Positions 1-10,424 of a DNA stretch of 64,000 bases are shown here, piece by piece (positions within the stretch are counted from its first letter, which is position 1; each line of letters opens with the position of its first letter). The DNA comes from Amoebidium appalachense (lineage: Eukaryota; Ichthyosporea), in the NCBI GenBank assembly GCA_963693365.1, contig CAVNZM010000016.1, forward strand, positions 434,001 to 498,000, written 5' to 3'. The notes beneath the pieces were generated by a model that worked only from the letters and a program-made list of their open reading frames with translations, made no database searches and was not told where the DNA came from. The position numbers were made by a program, and so were the translations under genes.

Positions 1-13
1 TGGTACACACTTG

Positions 14-770
14 CTTTTCAGGTCTATTGCATGCACGTTCAAAGTCTCCCCCCCCCCCCCCCCCACCCCACCCCACACTCCCTCATGCATGCATGCCCGT
101 GTGGCACACAGTTTGTGTGCTTTCATAAGTCTATTGCATGCACGTTCAAAGTCTCCCCCCCCCCCCCCCCCCCCCCACCCCACCCCACACTCCCTCATGC
201 ATGCATGCCCGTGTGGCACACAGTTTGTGTGCTTTCATAAGTCTATTGCATGCACGTTCAAAGTCTCCCCCCCCCCCCCCCCCCCCCACCCCACCCCACC
301 CCACACTCCCTCATGCATGCATGCCCGTGTGGCACACAGTTTGTGTGCTTTCATAAGTCTATTGCATGCACGTTCAAAGTCTCCCCCCCCCCCCCCCCCC
401 ACCCCACCCCACACTCCCTCATGCATGCATGCCCGTGTGGCACACAGTTTGTGTGCTTTCATAAGTCTATTGCATGCACGTTCAAAGTCTCCCCCCCCCC
501 CCCCCCCCCACACTCCCTCCCATGCATGCATGCCCGTGTGGCACACAGTTTGTGTGCTTTCAAAAGTCTATTGCATGCACGTTCAAAGTCTCCCCCCCCC
601 CCCCCCCACCCCACACTCCCTCATGCATGCATGCCCGTGTGGCACACAGTTTGTGTGCTTTCATAAGTCTATTGCATGCACGTTCAAAGTCCCCCCCCCA
701 CCCCACACTCCCTCATGCATGCATGCCCGTGTGGCACACAGTTTGTGTGCTTTCATAAGTCTATCGATGT
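14..770. repeat. Tandem array, about 90-110 bp unit, 8 copies, with variable C tract
   Basis: Eight head-to-tail copies of a unit that reads tctattgcatgcacgttcaa, then a C run, then a block containing catgcatgcatgcccgtgtg and cacacagtttgtgtgc. The unique part is nearly identical between copies, while the C run varies from about 9 to more than 20 and sets the unit length. Frames stay open through the whole array on both strands only because the unit lacks stops. I see no coding support. Confidence 0.93.
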
Positions 771-794
771 ATATTGCATGCACGTTTAAAGTAT

Positions 795-1190
795 TTATTT
801 CCCCTCTTTTTGCACACACAGCTTTGCACACACAGCAACTGTCTTTTTATTGTATCCACTTTGGGTATGAAGCGCTGGCGCTGGGATTGTCGTATACTCC
901 ACTTTGGGTCTTTTTGTATGCAGCGCTTATTTCCCCTCTTTTTGCACACACAGCTTTGCACACACAGCAACTGTCTTTTTATTGTATCCACTTTGGGTAT
1001 GAAGCGCTGGCGCTGGGATTGTCGTATACTCCACTTTGGGTCTTTTTGTATGCAGCGCTTATTTCCCCTCTTTTTGCACACACAGCTTTGCACACACAGC
1101 AACTGTCTTTTTATTGTATCCACTTTGGGTATGAAGCGCTGGCGCTGGGATTGTCGTACACTCCACTTTGGGTCTTTTGTATGCAGCGCT
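795..1190. repeat. Tandem array, about 132 bp unit, 3 copies
   Basis: Three almost identical copies beginning near 795, 927 and 1059. Each contains ttatttcccctctttttgca, two cacacagc motifs and agcgctggcgctgggattgt. The last copy differs by a couple of bases. The array starts immediately after the C-tract array and shares its cttttgcacacacag-like vocabulary. Confidence 0.92.
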
Positions 1191-1213
1191 GGCGCGGTGA
1201 CATGTCAATCGGA

Positions 1214-1534
1214 TTAAAAGTCCGAGTGACTTGTTTGTCTCAGAGTGGTGTCGTACTCCGCAGCACCCGTCTTCTTATTGAAATAGTATATGACTGCATA
1301 CATCAATGGTGTAACCAATAAACATGTGAGGACAATAGCAGCGCTGACGTACACCAGATACATTTTGTTCACTTTCTCTCTAGCATTCGGTTCGGACTTC
1401 ATTAAATTGTACCAGTGTATATTTGCAACGACACTGCATATAGATATCACATAAAGAATGCCTGTGGTGACCGTGCTGTCGAACATGTACGTGTACCTCA
1501 CAAAACTTTCAGTATCCGACGTGTTACACCCCAA
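1214..1534 (-). CDS. Possible membrane-protein frame or exon with two hydrophobic helices
   Basis: A minus-strand open frame of about 106 residues that contains two convincing hydrophobic segments, around residues 23-42 (VTTGILYVISICSVVANIHW) and 61-84 (YVSAAIVLTCLLVTPLMYAV), separated by a charged loop. The first codon of this stretch is TTG and the frame stays open further upstream without a clear ATG, so this may be an internal or terminal exon and not a complete gene. The 3' end abuts the 132-bp tandem array. The family is not recognised. Composition is much less repetitive than the flanks, which is the main reason to consider it coding. Confidence 0.35.
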   Translation of the reverse strand: MGCNTSDTESFVRYTYMFDSTVTTGILYVISICSVVANIHWYNLMKSEPNAREKVNKMYLVYVSAAIVLTCLLVTPLMYAVIYYFNKKTGAAEYDTTLRQTSHSDF

Positions 1535-2311
1535 AAGTGACCTCTCTGAGATCTTGCCTGTAACAAACGCTTGATGCCGTGTTGTCTCAGTTGCTCTTGT
1601 GTTTTACCAGTACCCCTCTCTCCAAAAGTACTCGCTGTCATGTGCTGAGCTGATTCGTATTAGTTTGCTTCTATAATTCGTGTTTTGGTGAGTGAATTTC
1701 GGGGGTTTTCTTGCATAGTGATGCCGGGGTCTAAGTGGGGTATGAGGAGATTAATCAGTGGTATGGGGAGAACCTGATGCGGCGGCGGCTGATTGTTAAA
1801 GGTGCGCGCGTGCATGCACCATGCCTCTGCGTACTCTCCATGTTAAATGTTGTATTGCTTCTTGCTGTGTGCTTGGCGAGACCCATGTTGCCTGCTCGCG
1901 TGTGTGTATGCTTATATGTATTGTGAGTAAACGTGTGTACGTGTTGTAGTGCTGTAGGGGTGTCTGAGGTGGCGGTAGCCAATGGTGTGGAGTGCGTGTA
2001 GTCTGTGGGGGAGGGAGTGTTGTGATTGGCTGAATGTCACTGTGGTATTTGTCTGGCCAGTGGGCCGCGTGTCTGTGAAGTGTCTCGCGGGGTCGCGGGC
2101 TTTTGGAAGTTCTTCTGAGAACACGAAAAACTCGCTTCCCACCCAACTCAAAGAAAAGTTTATACGTATACACGGTTTCGAGCCCCTTTAAGCGTGCAGA
2201 TAGTTAGAGTAGTTGGTATACACTCTGGTTGTTGCCACGACACTCGCTTTTACTTTTTGTCTCACTTCACCCCAATCCAAGAACAGTGCACACCAAAACA
2301 AAACACTAGAA
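1535..2311. other. Non-coding spacer
   Basis: Mixed-composition DNA without a supported gene. It includes a TGATTGG motif at about 2026 and a tttatacgtatacac stretch near 2159 that could serve as a promoter for the downstream Cys/His protein. No RNA gene was seen. Confidence 0.4.
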
Positions 2312-2794
2312 ATGGGAGACGCACTTTTGCGCCCCGATTCGGTTGACCCCGAACGATGCCCTGCATTTGCACCCTCAAAAAAAGCCCAGTGCAAAAACAA
2401 AAAGAAAACATGCCCATACCACAAGGACGGCTTCAAGCCCTGGGTATGCTTTGCCCCTGCCACCGGTGTCCTCCTCTACAGCGACAACACCATCAACATC
2501 CTCCACACCCACAAGGCCGGGGACTATGCTCATGCAAACCTCCTGCTGGACGACCTCGTGGCCGCCTTTACAGTCGCAGAAATACAGCGCCCTCGCACTG
2601 AGCGCACCGGGGTACCCGTGCCAACTGTGTCCACTCCGGATCCACCCATGGGTGCACCACAGCCACCGGTTGTAGCTGCAGCAGTGGGTGTGGGCAGGGA
2701 AAATGGGTACTGCCAGGGCAAAACCAAGGCTGGCAATCCCTGCAAAAACAGGGTGAAATCTACGACCCATTGCCATAAGCACAAGCCCACATAA
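2312..2794 (+). CDS. Small protein with two Cys/His knuckles (CxCxCxxH)
   Basis: Single-exon frame of 160 aa starting at ATG 2312 (reads MGDALLRPDSVDPER). The frame is open upstream to 2213 but this is the first ATG in a reasonable context. It has two similar Cys/His modules near the ends: C16-x10-C27-x6-C34-x2-H37, and C134-x9-C144-x9-C154-x2-H157 with the signature YCQGKTKAGNPCKN. Small 'C..TK.G..CKN.....C..H' modules of this kind occur in proteins from mobile elements and large DNA viruses as well as cellular ones, and are presumed metal-binding. The middle is Pro/Val/Thr rich. Balanced composition against a C-rich downstream repeat supports real coding. The function is unknown. It lies beside retroelement debris, so an element-encoded origin is possible. 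Confidence 0.6.
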   Translation: MGDALLRPDSVDPERCPAFAPSKKAQCKNKKKTCPYHKDGFKPWVCFAPATGVLLYSDNTINILHTHKAGDYAHANLLLDDLVAAFTVAEIQRPRTERTGVPVPTVSTPDPPMGAPQPPVVAAAVGVGRENGYCQGKTKAGNPCKNRVKSTTHCHKHKPT

Positions 2795-2799
2795 AAAAC

Positions 2800-3250
2800 C
2801 AACCCCCCCCCCCCCCCAGCCCCCCTGCCCCCCCTCCTGCCGGAACCAAACCCCCCAGTGGTGGCAGTGAGTGTCTTAATATGCATACATATTATTTATC
2901 CACGCTGTGAGTGGCTCGCCAGTCTCGCCAGCCCCCCCCCCCAGCCCCCCTGCACGTGTGCCCCCCAGCCCCCCAGCGCTGCCCCCCCCCAGCCCCCTGC
3001 ACGTGTGCCCCCCAGCCCCCCTGCTCACGCCCCCCCCCCCCCAGCCTCCCCTGCTCGTGTGCCCCCCCCCCTGCCCCCCCTGCTGCCGGAACCAGGCCCC
3101 CAGTGGTGCCATGGTTCCCCCCCCCCCCCCCAGCCCCCCCTGCACGTGTGCCCCCCCTGCCCCCCCCTCCCCCCCCCCCCCCTGCCCCCCTCCTGCCGGA
3201 ACCAGGCCCCCCAGTGGTTGCAGTGAGTGTCTTAATATGCATACATATTA
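2800..3250. repeat. C-rich minisatellite region with cctgcacgtgtgcccccc units
   Basis: Irregular C-rich units containing tgcacgtgtgcccccc and tgccggaaccaggcccccag. The block gagtgtcttaatatgcatac occurs near 2870 and again near 3222. The same vocabulary resumes at 3497-3775, which shows that the segment 3251-3496 was inserted into this array. Confidence 0.85.
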
Positions 3251-3447
3251 GGGGGTTTACGCTGTTTACTCGAGGCAAAGAGAACCAGTCTCAGGTATGG
3301 GGGGGGGGGGTTTTGCTCGGAATATCCCCTCAGCGGTATATCATGATCACGTACATAGATGTCGGGTGGTGACTATATATCAGGGTTTACTTTCTCTACG
3401 AGACACCATAAAGACTACAAGGAGAAATCAATTAGTTGGGGTTCCCC

Positions 3448-3496
<49 letters not shown>
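3251..3496 (-). mobile_element. Retroelement 3'-module copy A, flanked by 8-bp target duplication
   Basis: A module of about 200 bp (gggggtttacgctgtttact at its left end, ggggttccccg at its right) followed by a T run of about 46. The 8-bp sequence acatatta occurs immediately before and immediately after the insert, and the uninterrupted parent site exists nearby at 2880-2905 (cttaatatgcatacatatta followed by tttatccacgctg). That is direct evidence for a transposed unit with target-site duplication. The same module occurs at 7967, 12354 and, inverted, at 51636. On the minus strand its A run lies at the 5' side. Confidence 0.8.
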
Positions 3497-3499
<3 letters not shown>

Positions 3500-3780
3500 T
3501 ATTATTTATCCACGCTGTGAGTGGCTCGCCAGTCTCGCCTGCTCCTCTGCCTCCTCTGCCTCCCCCCTCCCCCCTGCCCCCCTGCCCCCCCTCCTGCCGG
3601 AACCAGGCCCCCCAGTGGTGGCATTCCCCCAGCGGTGCCATGGTTCCCCCACTCTCCCCAGCCTCCTGTGCACGTGTGCCTCCCCCGACCCCCTGCCTCC
3701 CCTGCACGTGTGCCCCCCCTGCTGCCGGAACCACGGCCCCCAGTGGTGGCAGCCAGTGCCTTACATGCTAATCTATTCTA
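3497..3780. repeat. Continuation of C-rich minisatellite
   Basis: Continues the array interrupted at 3250: tatttatccacgctgtgagt, then C-rich units with tgccggaaccaggcccccag and tgcacgtgtgcccccc. A short palindromic stretch follows (tggccagatggccagat near 3789 and ctggccatctggccatct near 3856), which are inverted copies. Confidence 0.75.
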
Positions 3781-4857
3781 TGGCCACATGGCCAGATGGC
3801 CAGATTGTTTTGACTTCAGGTGGATCCCCCCCCCCCTGCTCACAGACTGAATTTGATCTGGCCATCTGGCCATCTGGGTATAAACCGTTTTCTGTTCTAA
3901 TATTGGAGAACTGTCGATAGTGATAGAAAATGTCATTGGAAGAACAATCGGGAAATCCCGCGGTGTGACAACCAATCAGAATGAAGCAAGAAGGGTGACA
4001 GACGAGCATGTGATTGGATGGCAAAGCCAATGAGCGCTTTGATTGGCGTTAATTACTAGCGTCTGGATTGGGGGAAAGGCACCAATCATATTTGTGATTG
4101 GCACTCCAATTTGTAGGGTTTCAAATGTAGTCATATGGGGCCATCCGATAGTGCACTTAAGCTTCAGAAAGACGTGAAAATAGTTCTGGAGTTTTTGGAT
4201 TTGGAAGTGACAAGGTTTGATGGTGGCGCTTATAGGTTAGCTGTATGAAAATACAAAGCATTTATTTTTCATTATGTATATTTCATTATTGACTTTTTTC
4301 TTTTTTGGAATCCAGCAAGCTTGGGGCACCATACTTTTCTATGCACACCCATCCGGCTCTGACGCAAAATCCGTGGGAATCATTGAAATGATTCCTAACC
4401 CCTTGCTAATGGGTTCTCTTTAGATCACACATTCTTCATTTTACAAGGGGGAGTCGAGAAAATGAGCATTTACATTTGATTGATTGATTCCTACATAGCA
4501 AAATTTGCTTACCTTGTGATTGTCCCCCTTTTCGAAAGGCCTTCCCATATTTCCTGGGGGGGAATGTGCTGTTTATTGCGAACTTCTTTCGGACTAAGGG
4601 GTTTACACACTTTTTTTTTTTTTTGGACTAAGCAACAAAACTGAACGTGCAACCATCACACCGTAGTGATGATGAGGCTGGGCATCCAACACACATGACA
4701 CGAACATATCACACCAGCTGCAGTCACCAGTGACCACACACACAAATAGTTGTAATTTCTTATTTCACTTCATATTCTCTAGCTTTCGTGTTCTTCAACA
4801 GGCGTTAACTCAAGCCTTGACACCGTGTGACATCGTGCACAGCTTAAAGATTGCACG
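3781..4857. other. Intergenic region rich in CCAATCA/TGATTGG motifs
   Basis: Upstream of the seven-helix gene. Five TGATTGG/CCAATCA heptamers lie between 3970 and 4100 (accaatcagaatg, gtgattggatgg, ttgattggcg, accaatcat, gtgattggc). They resemble CCAAT boxes bound by NF-Y. No gene was seen. A T run lies near 4611. Confidence 0.5.
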
Positions 4858-6456
4858 ATGAGTCGTAAAGCGCGTTCTCTCTCATGGAGTAGGAGCTCTT
4901 CGGCTCGCTCTGCAAGTGGAAACACCACAACCGCACGCAGTGAAGCCCCAGACAATACAATGCAAACGGTAGACGAGTTAGACTTCAACATCAACAATTC
5001 GTCTATAGATGCCATTCCTACTAATGACATAACAGACGGAGAAAACTTAGTTGCTTTGAGGTCACAGCAGCACCCTTTTTTTAAGGAAGAAAAGAAAACC
5101 AGTGAGGAGACAGCGCAAACTGACGAAATCGTTCAAATTCCCATTGAACCTGAGATTGAGCACGACGACTTTACTGTCCCCAGAACGACACAACCAAGTC
5201 TGCCCGAGTGTGTCGACGTGAGAAATGCGAGCAGTACCGATAGCTCAACTGGAGGAGGTATCCCCATGCACGAAGTGAACGACCATGCAAACAAACCAGC
5301 CTTGGTAGGAACGAAGAAAGTTGCAGTCGTGACGACACGAGAGCTTGTCATTGCTAGTCCTTACGAGGCACACACCGCTGCTGTTTTCGGCGCCATGTTG
5401 CTGGTTTTCGGCACTCTCGAAATCCTTTTCCTGTATTTATGTTTGCAGGTTACACCAACAGCCCCCATAGTACGCGCGAAAGACGCAGGGAAACGGCTCA
5501 TGAGCGCATACTTCGCACTTATAAACAGCAAGAATGCAACCATGGCTGAGAGGGTGGTAATGGCGAAGGATCTGAGAGAGTCGGGGTTAAGATTCAATTC
5601 TGAGACTGCTGCGGCAAAGGAAGAGGGGTGGCAAATATTTATCTACGAGTGCATCTTTTATGGCATCAGTTGGCTTGTGGTTGCCACCGTCATTGCTATT
5701 GTAATTAGATTCCGCAAGCATAAGGCCGTTAAGTCTCGGGGCCGTGCATACCTTGTTCAAGTCCTTTCCGGATTGACTGGCGGTCTGACGTGCGCTTTCT
5801 TCATGTCTGCCACATTTTCACTCGTTTTTCACACCTTTCCGGATGCTATGGATATTCGAAATGCGGAGACACTGCAACACATGAATACAGAGCTGGCAAA
5901 CACGCTTCTGGCTGTGATTCTCCTCGGGTTTCTGTTTATATGTATGTATTCTTCCGCTGCTTTGCAACGTCAAAGAATTATTTATCTCATATTCAACAAA
6001 ACGCTTCAGACACGTTCTTTAAAATTTATCAGCCTTCCCTTCATAGTTCTAAACTTGGTTGTATACACGATCACGGTTACGACGTTTTCGCTATGGAGAT
6101 GGAAGTCTGACTTCGACCCGACGGATGCAGCCTGGGGGATATCTTGTGGTTATATTTGGTTATTCACATATGTGGCGATATTCCTCTTCTATACCTGGAA
6201 GACACGAGGTGCCCACCTTCAATTTTCAGATTACAGTGCAAATATTCGTTGTGTTCTGCTGAATACAAGTGTGTTTTTGATTCTTTTTGTGTACCAGTCT
6301 TTTCACTCAACTTCAGTTATTGGGCAGAGTATTGGGTTTTCCTCGTGCAGTCGGTTGGCCGTAAATGTGCACTTGATAGACGTGGTTGCTGGTCAGGTTT
6401 TAAAGCATTTCTATGGGCCTGGTAAACCCTTGACTGTGCGTAGTGTTTCTGTGTAG
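4858..6456 (+). CDS. Seven-transmembrane protein with long hydrophilic N-terminus
   Basis: Intronless 532-aa frame with ATG at 4858. Residues 1-170 are hydrophilic, Ser/Thr/Asp/Glu rich and probably disordered and cytosolic. Seven hydrophobic helices follow at about residues 173-197, 260-284, 302-324, 347-367, 389-411, 427-447 and 464-482, with basic residues after helix 2 (RFRKHKAVKSRGR) and after helix 4 (QRQR). The 60-residue loop between helices 1 and 2 carries a potential N-glycosylation site (NAT, residues 226-228). The topology is that of a 7-TM protein, but I see no recognisable GPCR motif (no DRY, no NPxxY), so I do not claim a receptor. Composition is even and unlike the flanking repeats. 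The stop at 6456 is followed by AT-rich sequence. Confidence 0.75.
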   Translation: MSRKARSLSWSRSSSARSASGNTTTARSEAPDNTMQTVDELDFNINNSSIDAIPTNDITDGENLVALRSQQHPFFKEEKKTSEETAQTDEIVQIPIEPEIEHDDFTVPRTTQPSLPECVDVRNASSTDSSTGGGIPMHEVNDHANKPALVGTKKVAVVTTRELVIASPYEAHTAAVFGAMLLVFGTLEILFLYLCLQVTPTAPIVRAKDAGKRLMSAYFALINSKNATMAERVVMAKDLRESGLRFNSETAAAKEEGWQIFIYECIFYGISWLVVATVIAIVIRFRKHKAVKSRGRAYLVQVLSGLTGGLTCAFFMSATFSLVFHTFPDAMDIRNAETLQHMNTELANTLLAVILLGFLFICMYSSAALQRQRIIYLIFNKTLQTRSLKFISLPFIVLNLVVYTITVTTFSLWRWKSDFDPTDAAWGISCGYIWLFTYVAIFLFYTWKTRGAHLQFSDYSANIRCVLLNTSVFLILFVYQSFHSTSVIGQSIGFSSCSRLAVNVHLIDVVAGQVLKHFYGPGKPLTVRSVSV

Positions 6457-6895
6457 TTTTCCCTGAACGAATGGTTGCTGAAATTACTTTTTTTTTGAGG
6501 GGGCCGTACGTATTGAATGTGATGTGAAAAATCGAAGCAAAGCAAGATGATTGATCACGAGAATGTTGCTATTGTGTTACAGGTGTACAAACAGCGACTA
6601 AAATTAGGTAGAAGAAACCATGCATTCGATAAATGTAGTATTTAGGTAGAAGAAACCATGAAAAATGTAGAACATACGATGTTGAATCACTCGAATTCAT
6701 TGTATGCCATGATGCAAATTGGATTGATTAGGCTCGTTGCTAAGAATGACTGAGTAAGAGTGGCGTTGTGCTGGACACAACACTGTAAGTTAATACGTGC
6801 ATGATGAAATGAAAGAAGACAAAGAAGATGCTTTATTATTAAAAACGGTGCAATACTGGATGTTTTATCCTGTTTTTTCCAGACTGGAAGAAGGT
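6457..6895. other. AT-rich downstream region, nothing recognised
   Basis: Contains a short internal duplication (aggtagaagaaaccatg at about 6607 and 6645). No gene or RNA is supported. Confidence 0.4.
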
Positions 6896-6998
6896 GTGCT
6901 CGCTCGAGCTCGAGCGTTGTTTCCGAAACTGGGGGAGGGTGGCCTTTTTTTAACCTTAAACCGTCCCCCCGTCTCTCCCGAGACTAAATCGAACCTCG

Positions 6999-7044
<46 letters not shown>

Positions 7045-7212
7045 TTTCATATGTGTGCTATATCAGTACTGTATATAAACATTAGTAAGATCTGAAGGAC
7101 TTCACGGTGTGCTCGCTCGAGCTCGAGCTTTGTTTCCGAAACTGAGGAAGGGTGGCACTTTTTTGAACCTTAAACCCTCCCCCCGTCTCTCCCGAGACTA
7201 AATCGAACCTCG

Positions 7213-7244
<32 letters not shown>

Positions 7245-7305
7245 TTCATATGTGTGCTATATCAGTACTGTATATAAACATTAGTAAAATCTGAAGGACT
7301 TCAAA
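6896..7305. repeat. Two-copy tandem duplication, about 205 bp unit, with C tracts
   Basis: Units at about 6896-7105 and 7108-7305 share gtgctcgctcgagctcgagc, tgtttccgaaact, ctcccgagactaaatcgaac, a long C run, and tatatcagtactgtatataa. They differ mainly in the C-run length and a few substitutions, so the duplication is recent. Confidence 0.9.
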
Positions 7306-7966
7306 CCCCAAACATCCCCCCTCCCCATCTCCGGTACTCAACTAAGCACCGAAACCCCCCTCCCCCCCCCCCCCCCCCCCCCCCCCCTCCGCCCAAAGTT
7401 CCCGACTGCTCCCCTCATTATCAATCGAGTTCTCTCTCTCTCTCTCTCTATAGTCATGCATGCACTCCGACTAGTTCTGTCGGCTCTCTTGGCTGCTCTC
7501 TGTAGTTTTCTCGAGACTATAATAGGCTCTCCCCGATCGATCAGCATGGGTTACGGCCAATCTCGAGGGTGTACATGCACGCATGTCTCCCCTACAGGTG
7601 CGATGCACTCTTTCTCCATCCTTGTAGGGGAGCAATTACAATAAACTAACAATCCCGGACAGCCCCAGATCCCTCTATCAGATATATCTCTCCCTATCTC
7701 TCTCAGCGGGGCTCTCTGAGTCTCGCTCAGCCCGACTCTGTGTGCCTCTAGATCTCCCCCCCCCCCTCCCCCCTCCTTCCCCCCTCTGTCGCACCAAGGC
7801 TTGAGCAGGGCTGTTCTGATCCCAATCCCAATTGCAACTTCTCTCTCACTTTCCCTCAGCTGAAAACAAAGCTTCGCTCTCTCGCTCTCTGCAGTGAATC
7901 ACACTCAACTCCTTCCGTGGCTCTTGCCGAGCTCTTGCGATTGCCCTCAGCTCTCTAGATCTCTCT
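7306..7966. other. C-rich and CT-rich spacer, no gene
   Basis: Long C run at 7365-7387, a (CT)n stretch at 7430-7449, and many tctctc/gctctctg motifs. Short frames here are low complexity. Nothing functional is supported. Confidence 0.45.
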
Positions 7967-8243
7967 GGGGGGGTTTATGCTGTTTACTCGAGGCAGCGAG
8001 AGACCAGTCTCAGGTATGGGGGAGGTTTGCTCGGAATATTCCCTCAGCGGTATATCATGATCACGTACATAGATGTCGGGTAACGTTTATATATCAGGGT
8101 CTACTTGCTCTACGAGGCACCATAAAGACTAAGAAAAATCAATTAGTTGGGTTCCCCTTTTATTTTATTTTTATTTTTACTTAATTTTTTATTTATTTAT
8201 TTTTTTCCGGGCTCCCCTGGGACACTCGGTATCAGCTGGTTGT

Positions 8244-8292
<49 letters not shown>

Positions 8293-9545
8293 AGAATTTT
8301 GTATATGATGTGTTTCTCAAGCCAATCATTATACATCTAATAAACAGGTCCGGCATAGTTACGCGTGTTTAGTATAAAAACAAGGATGTTGTAATTTTCA
8401 GGTAGGCTATCTTTCTTGGTGTCTGTTGTGAATGTGTCATGTGTGTGTTGCGGTATTATGTGGTCTATGAAACTACACTTGGCGATACATGACCGTTTAA
8501 ACTGGTGTGTGTGTGTGTTGTTTGGACATGCAAACGATGCCACTATACTTATTAGATCTCCACTGTATAGCACGTGTACAGTAAAAGCATATCTGATCAA
8601 TAATACCATCAGCTAGAGAAAGACCAATTCTACAGGAAGGTAATATGTATTTAGGTGTTACACATTTGCGAGTGTCATATTTGGCAATATGGTTAAGGCG
8701 GTCATTATATATAAAACGAGACATAACGCTTAGTTTTTCAAGGTGTATGCTTTCATCGGGTCTAGTGTCGTGTGGTATCTTTTTCCATTTGTTATATTGC
8801 GTAATTATTTTGTGATTATGTACATGTCTAATAAGTAAGTGGCAGTCCAAAGTCACACGCACACTTTTGCGGGGTTTATTTGTATTTGTGCCCGGGGAAG
8901 AAGGAGAGAGAGAGGGAAGGAAAGAGGGGAGAGGTGGGGAGAGGACAGGTCGGATAGAGAAAAGAGGGTGGGAGGGCAAATAATTCTTTAAGCGGCTTAT
9001 GTGCTTATTGAATTTCAGCGCGAAATGGGATACTCTAGCAGCTATTGGGACCAGACCATATATCGAGAGCGTTACAGGCCCAGGTGTACAACAGTTGTTA
9101 CATAGAAAGGAGGCAACATCTGCTTCAAGGAAATTTGCCAAGGGTTTAAGCGCTCTAGTTCTCTCTTTCTTGATCCAAGCGGCAAGAAGGGGTAAACCAT
9201 ATTCACATGCCGGGAAGACAAAAATGAGAATAAATGTAAGTCTAATAGAAGGATGGAGGGGTGTGTCTTTAAAAATATTAGCCGAGAAGAAAGCTAACCG
9301 CTTACAAGCCAGCTCTACCCTCTTTTCAACCATATGGGAAAACATAACACCAACAGAATTAACCGGAACACCAAGATATTTGTATTCTGGAACTATAGGT
9401 ACAGGTTTTAGGATGATAATGTAAATGTGTGTAAATTGTTAGCTATATGAGGTACAAGAACACCACATTTGTCTATGTTAAGGATCATAAGGTTTGCCTT
9501 GCACCTCTCTCTAATAGTATGCCCAATGATAATAGCTCCAGGCTA
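7967..9545 (-). mobile_element. 5'-truncated non-LTR retrotransposon, copy B
   Basis: Read on the minus strand: remains of the reverse-transcriptase palm/thumb (IDKCGVLV near 9480, then after a frame change YKYLGVPVNS near 9390), the C-terminal region, a 3' region with a (CA)n tract (8241-8290 on plus), an A-rich run, and the shared 200-bp module ending at 7967. The YKYLGV motif is typical of non-LTR polymerases just after the catalytic domain. Coding similarity stops near 9545, so the 5' end is missing. At least one frameshift (about 9420) shows it is dead. Copy C at 12354-13246 is very similar. Confidence 0.75.
8497..9430 (-). pseudogene. Non-LTR retrotransposon ORF2, C-terminal remnant
   Basis: Minus-strand frame containing PEYKYLGVPVNSVG, then ACKRLAFFSANIF, ALKPLANFLEAD and the distal stretch KKIPHDTRPDESIHLEKLS. 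The N-terminal polymerase domains are absent and the upstream palm remnant (LMILNIDKCGVLVPH) is in another frame. The C-terminal half is repeated at 12690-13247 and a divergent relative lies at 10425-11160. The family is inferred from the YKYLGV and INxxKC-like motifs. Confidence 0.7.
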
Positions 9546-10424
9546 GCGTCTAGCTCTCCTATTAGATCGCTCCCCAACCCCCCCCCCCCCCCCCCCCCCT
9601 CCACACACACACACAAACACATTTCGACTCCATATTATTAGTTGGCTGTATGTAGTAGTACTCTCTCTCTCCCGACCGTTATTACATACTTAAATATCAT
9701 ATATTTATAAAGTATCACGTGCGCCCAATTCCTCCCTATTTTATTTGTGCGTGTGTGCGTGTGGCTGTATGTATGTGCTCACCTCATGATAAATATTAGA
9801 TCTGACACCGGTCCACTACGGTACTAGCTGCCAAGTTAAACATTCACCCAGGTGTAAGTCCGAACACGCATGCACTTGCTTCAAAGTGAAGGTGTACTGT
9901 CCGCTGTGGCACACATATATATCATAAAATCTTATACATAAAGTTAGGGAGTATTGATTTTAAAGCTGGGAGGGGGGTGGGCACGAACGGAGGGGGAGGG
10001 GAGGGGGATAGGTGGTAGACCGAAAAAACCTACCCCCTCCCCCCCCCCCCCTCCCTCTCCCGAGGGGGAGGGGGTAGAGGGTACGAGAGGGGAGGGGGGG
10101 GGGTAGGTGGTAGAATTTTGGGGGGGAGTCCGGGGGGGGGGGGGGGGGGGGGAGGTGCATGGTGCACACGGTTATGTACACATGCTAGGCTAGGGTTAAC
10201 ATGCATGTGAAAATGTGAAGATGTGAAGAGTGAGTGAGTGTGTGAGTGAGTGTGTGTGTGTGTGTGTGTTTGCGGAGTGGGGGACTTCAAGTGGCAGGTT
10301 GGGATACAGATTTTCGGCAAAGTAGGATGTACCTGTACGTATACGTACACCTATACAACCGTCTTGGTATATTTCGCACATATATTCGCCGTTTGTCTGA
10401 ATACGGGTTGCCCTTATAATAGCT
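9546..10424. other. Low-complexity spacer with C and G tracts
   Basis: C run at 9580-9599 followed by (CA)n. Alternating G-rich and C-rich blocks lie between 9965 and 10160 (gagggggaggggg facing cccctccccccc) and could fold back. (GT)n lies at 10250-10269. No supported gene. Confidence 0.4.

Noticed and set aside
14-770. Regularly spaced repeats resembling a CRISPR array
   Set aside because: The spacing is filled by C runs and not unique spacers, the unit is tandem, and the contig is eukaryotic.
11-1321. A 436-codon open frame across the left end
   Set aside because: It is the translation of two tandem arrays whose units lack stops. Similar frames are open in other phases and on the other strand, with no gene-like composition.
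5790-6425. Plus-strand frames in other phases over the seven-helix gene
   Set aside because: Overlap a longer, hydropathy-consistent frame.
8999-9424. 141-codon plus-strand frame
   Set aside because: Antisense shadow of the retrotransposon C-terminal remnant, which has the recognisable motifs.
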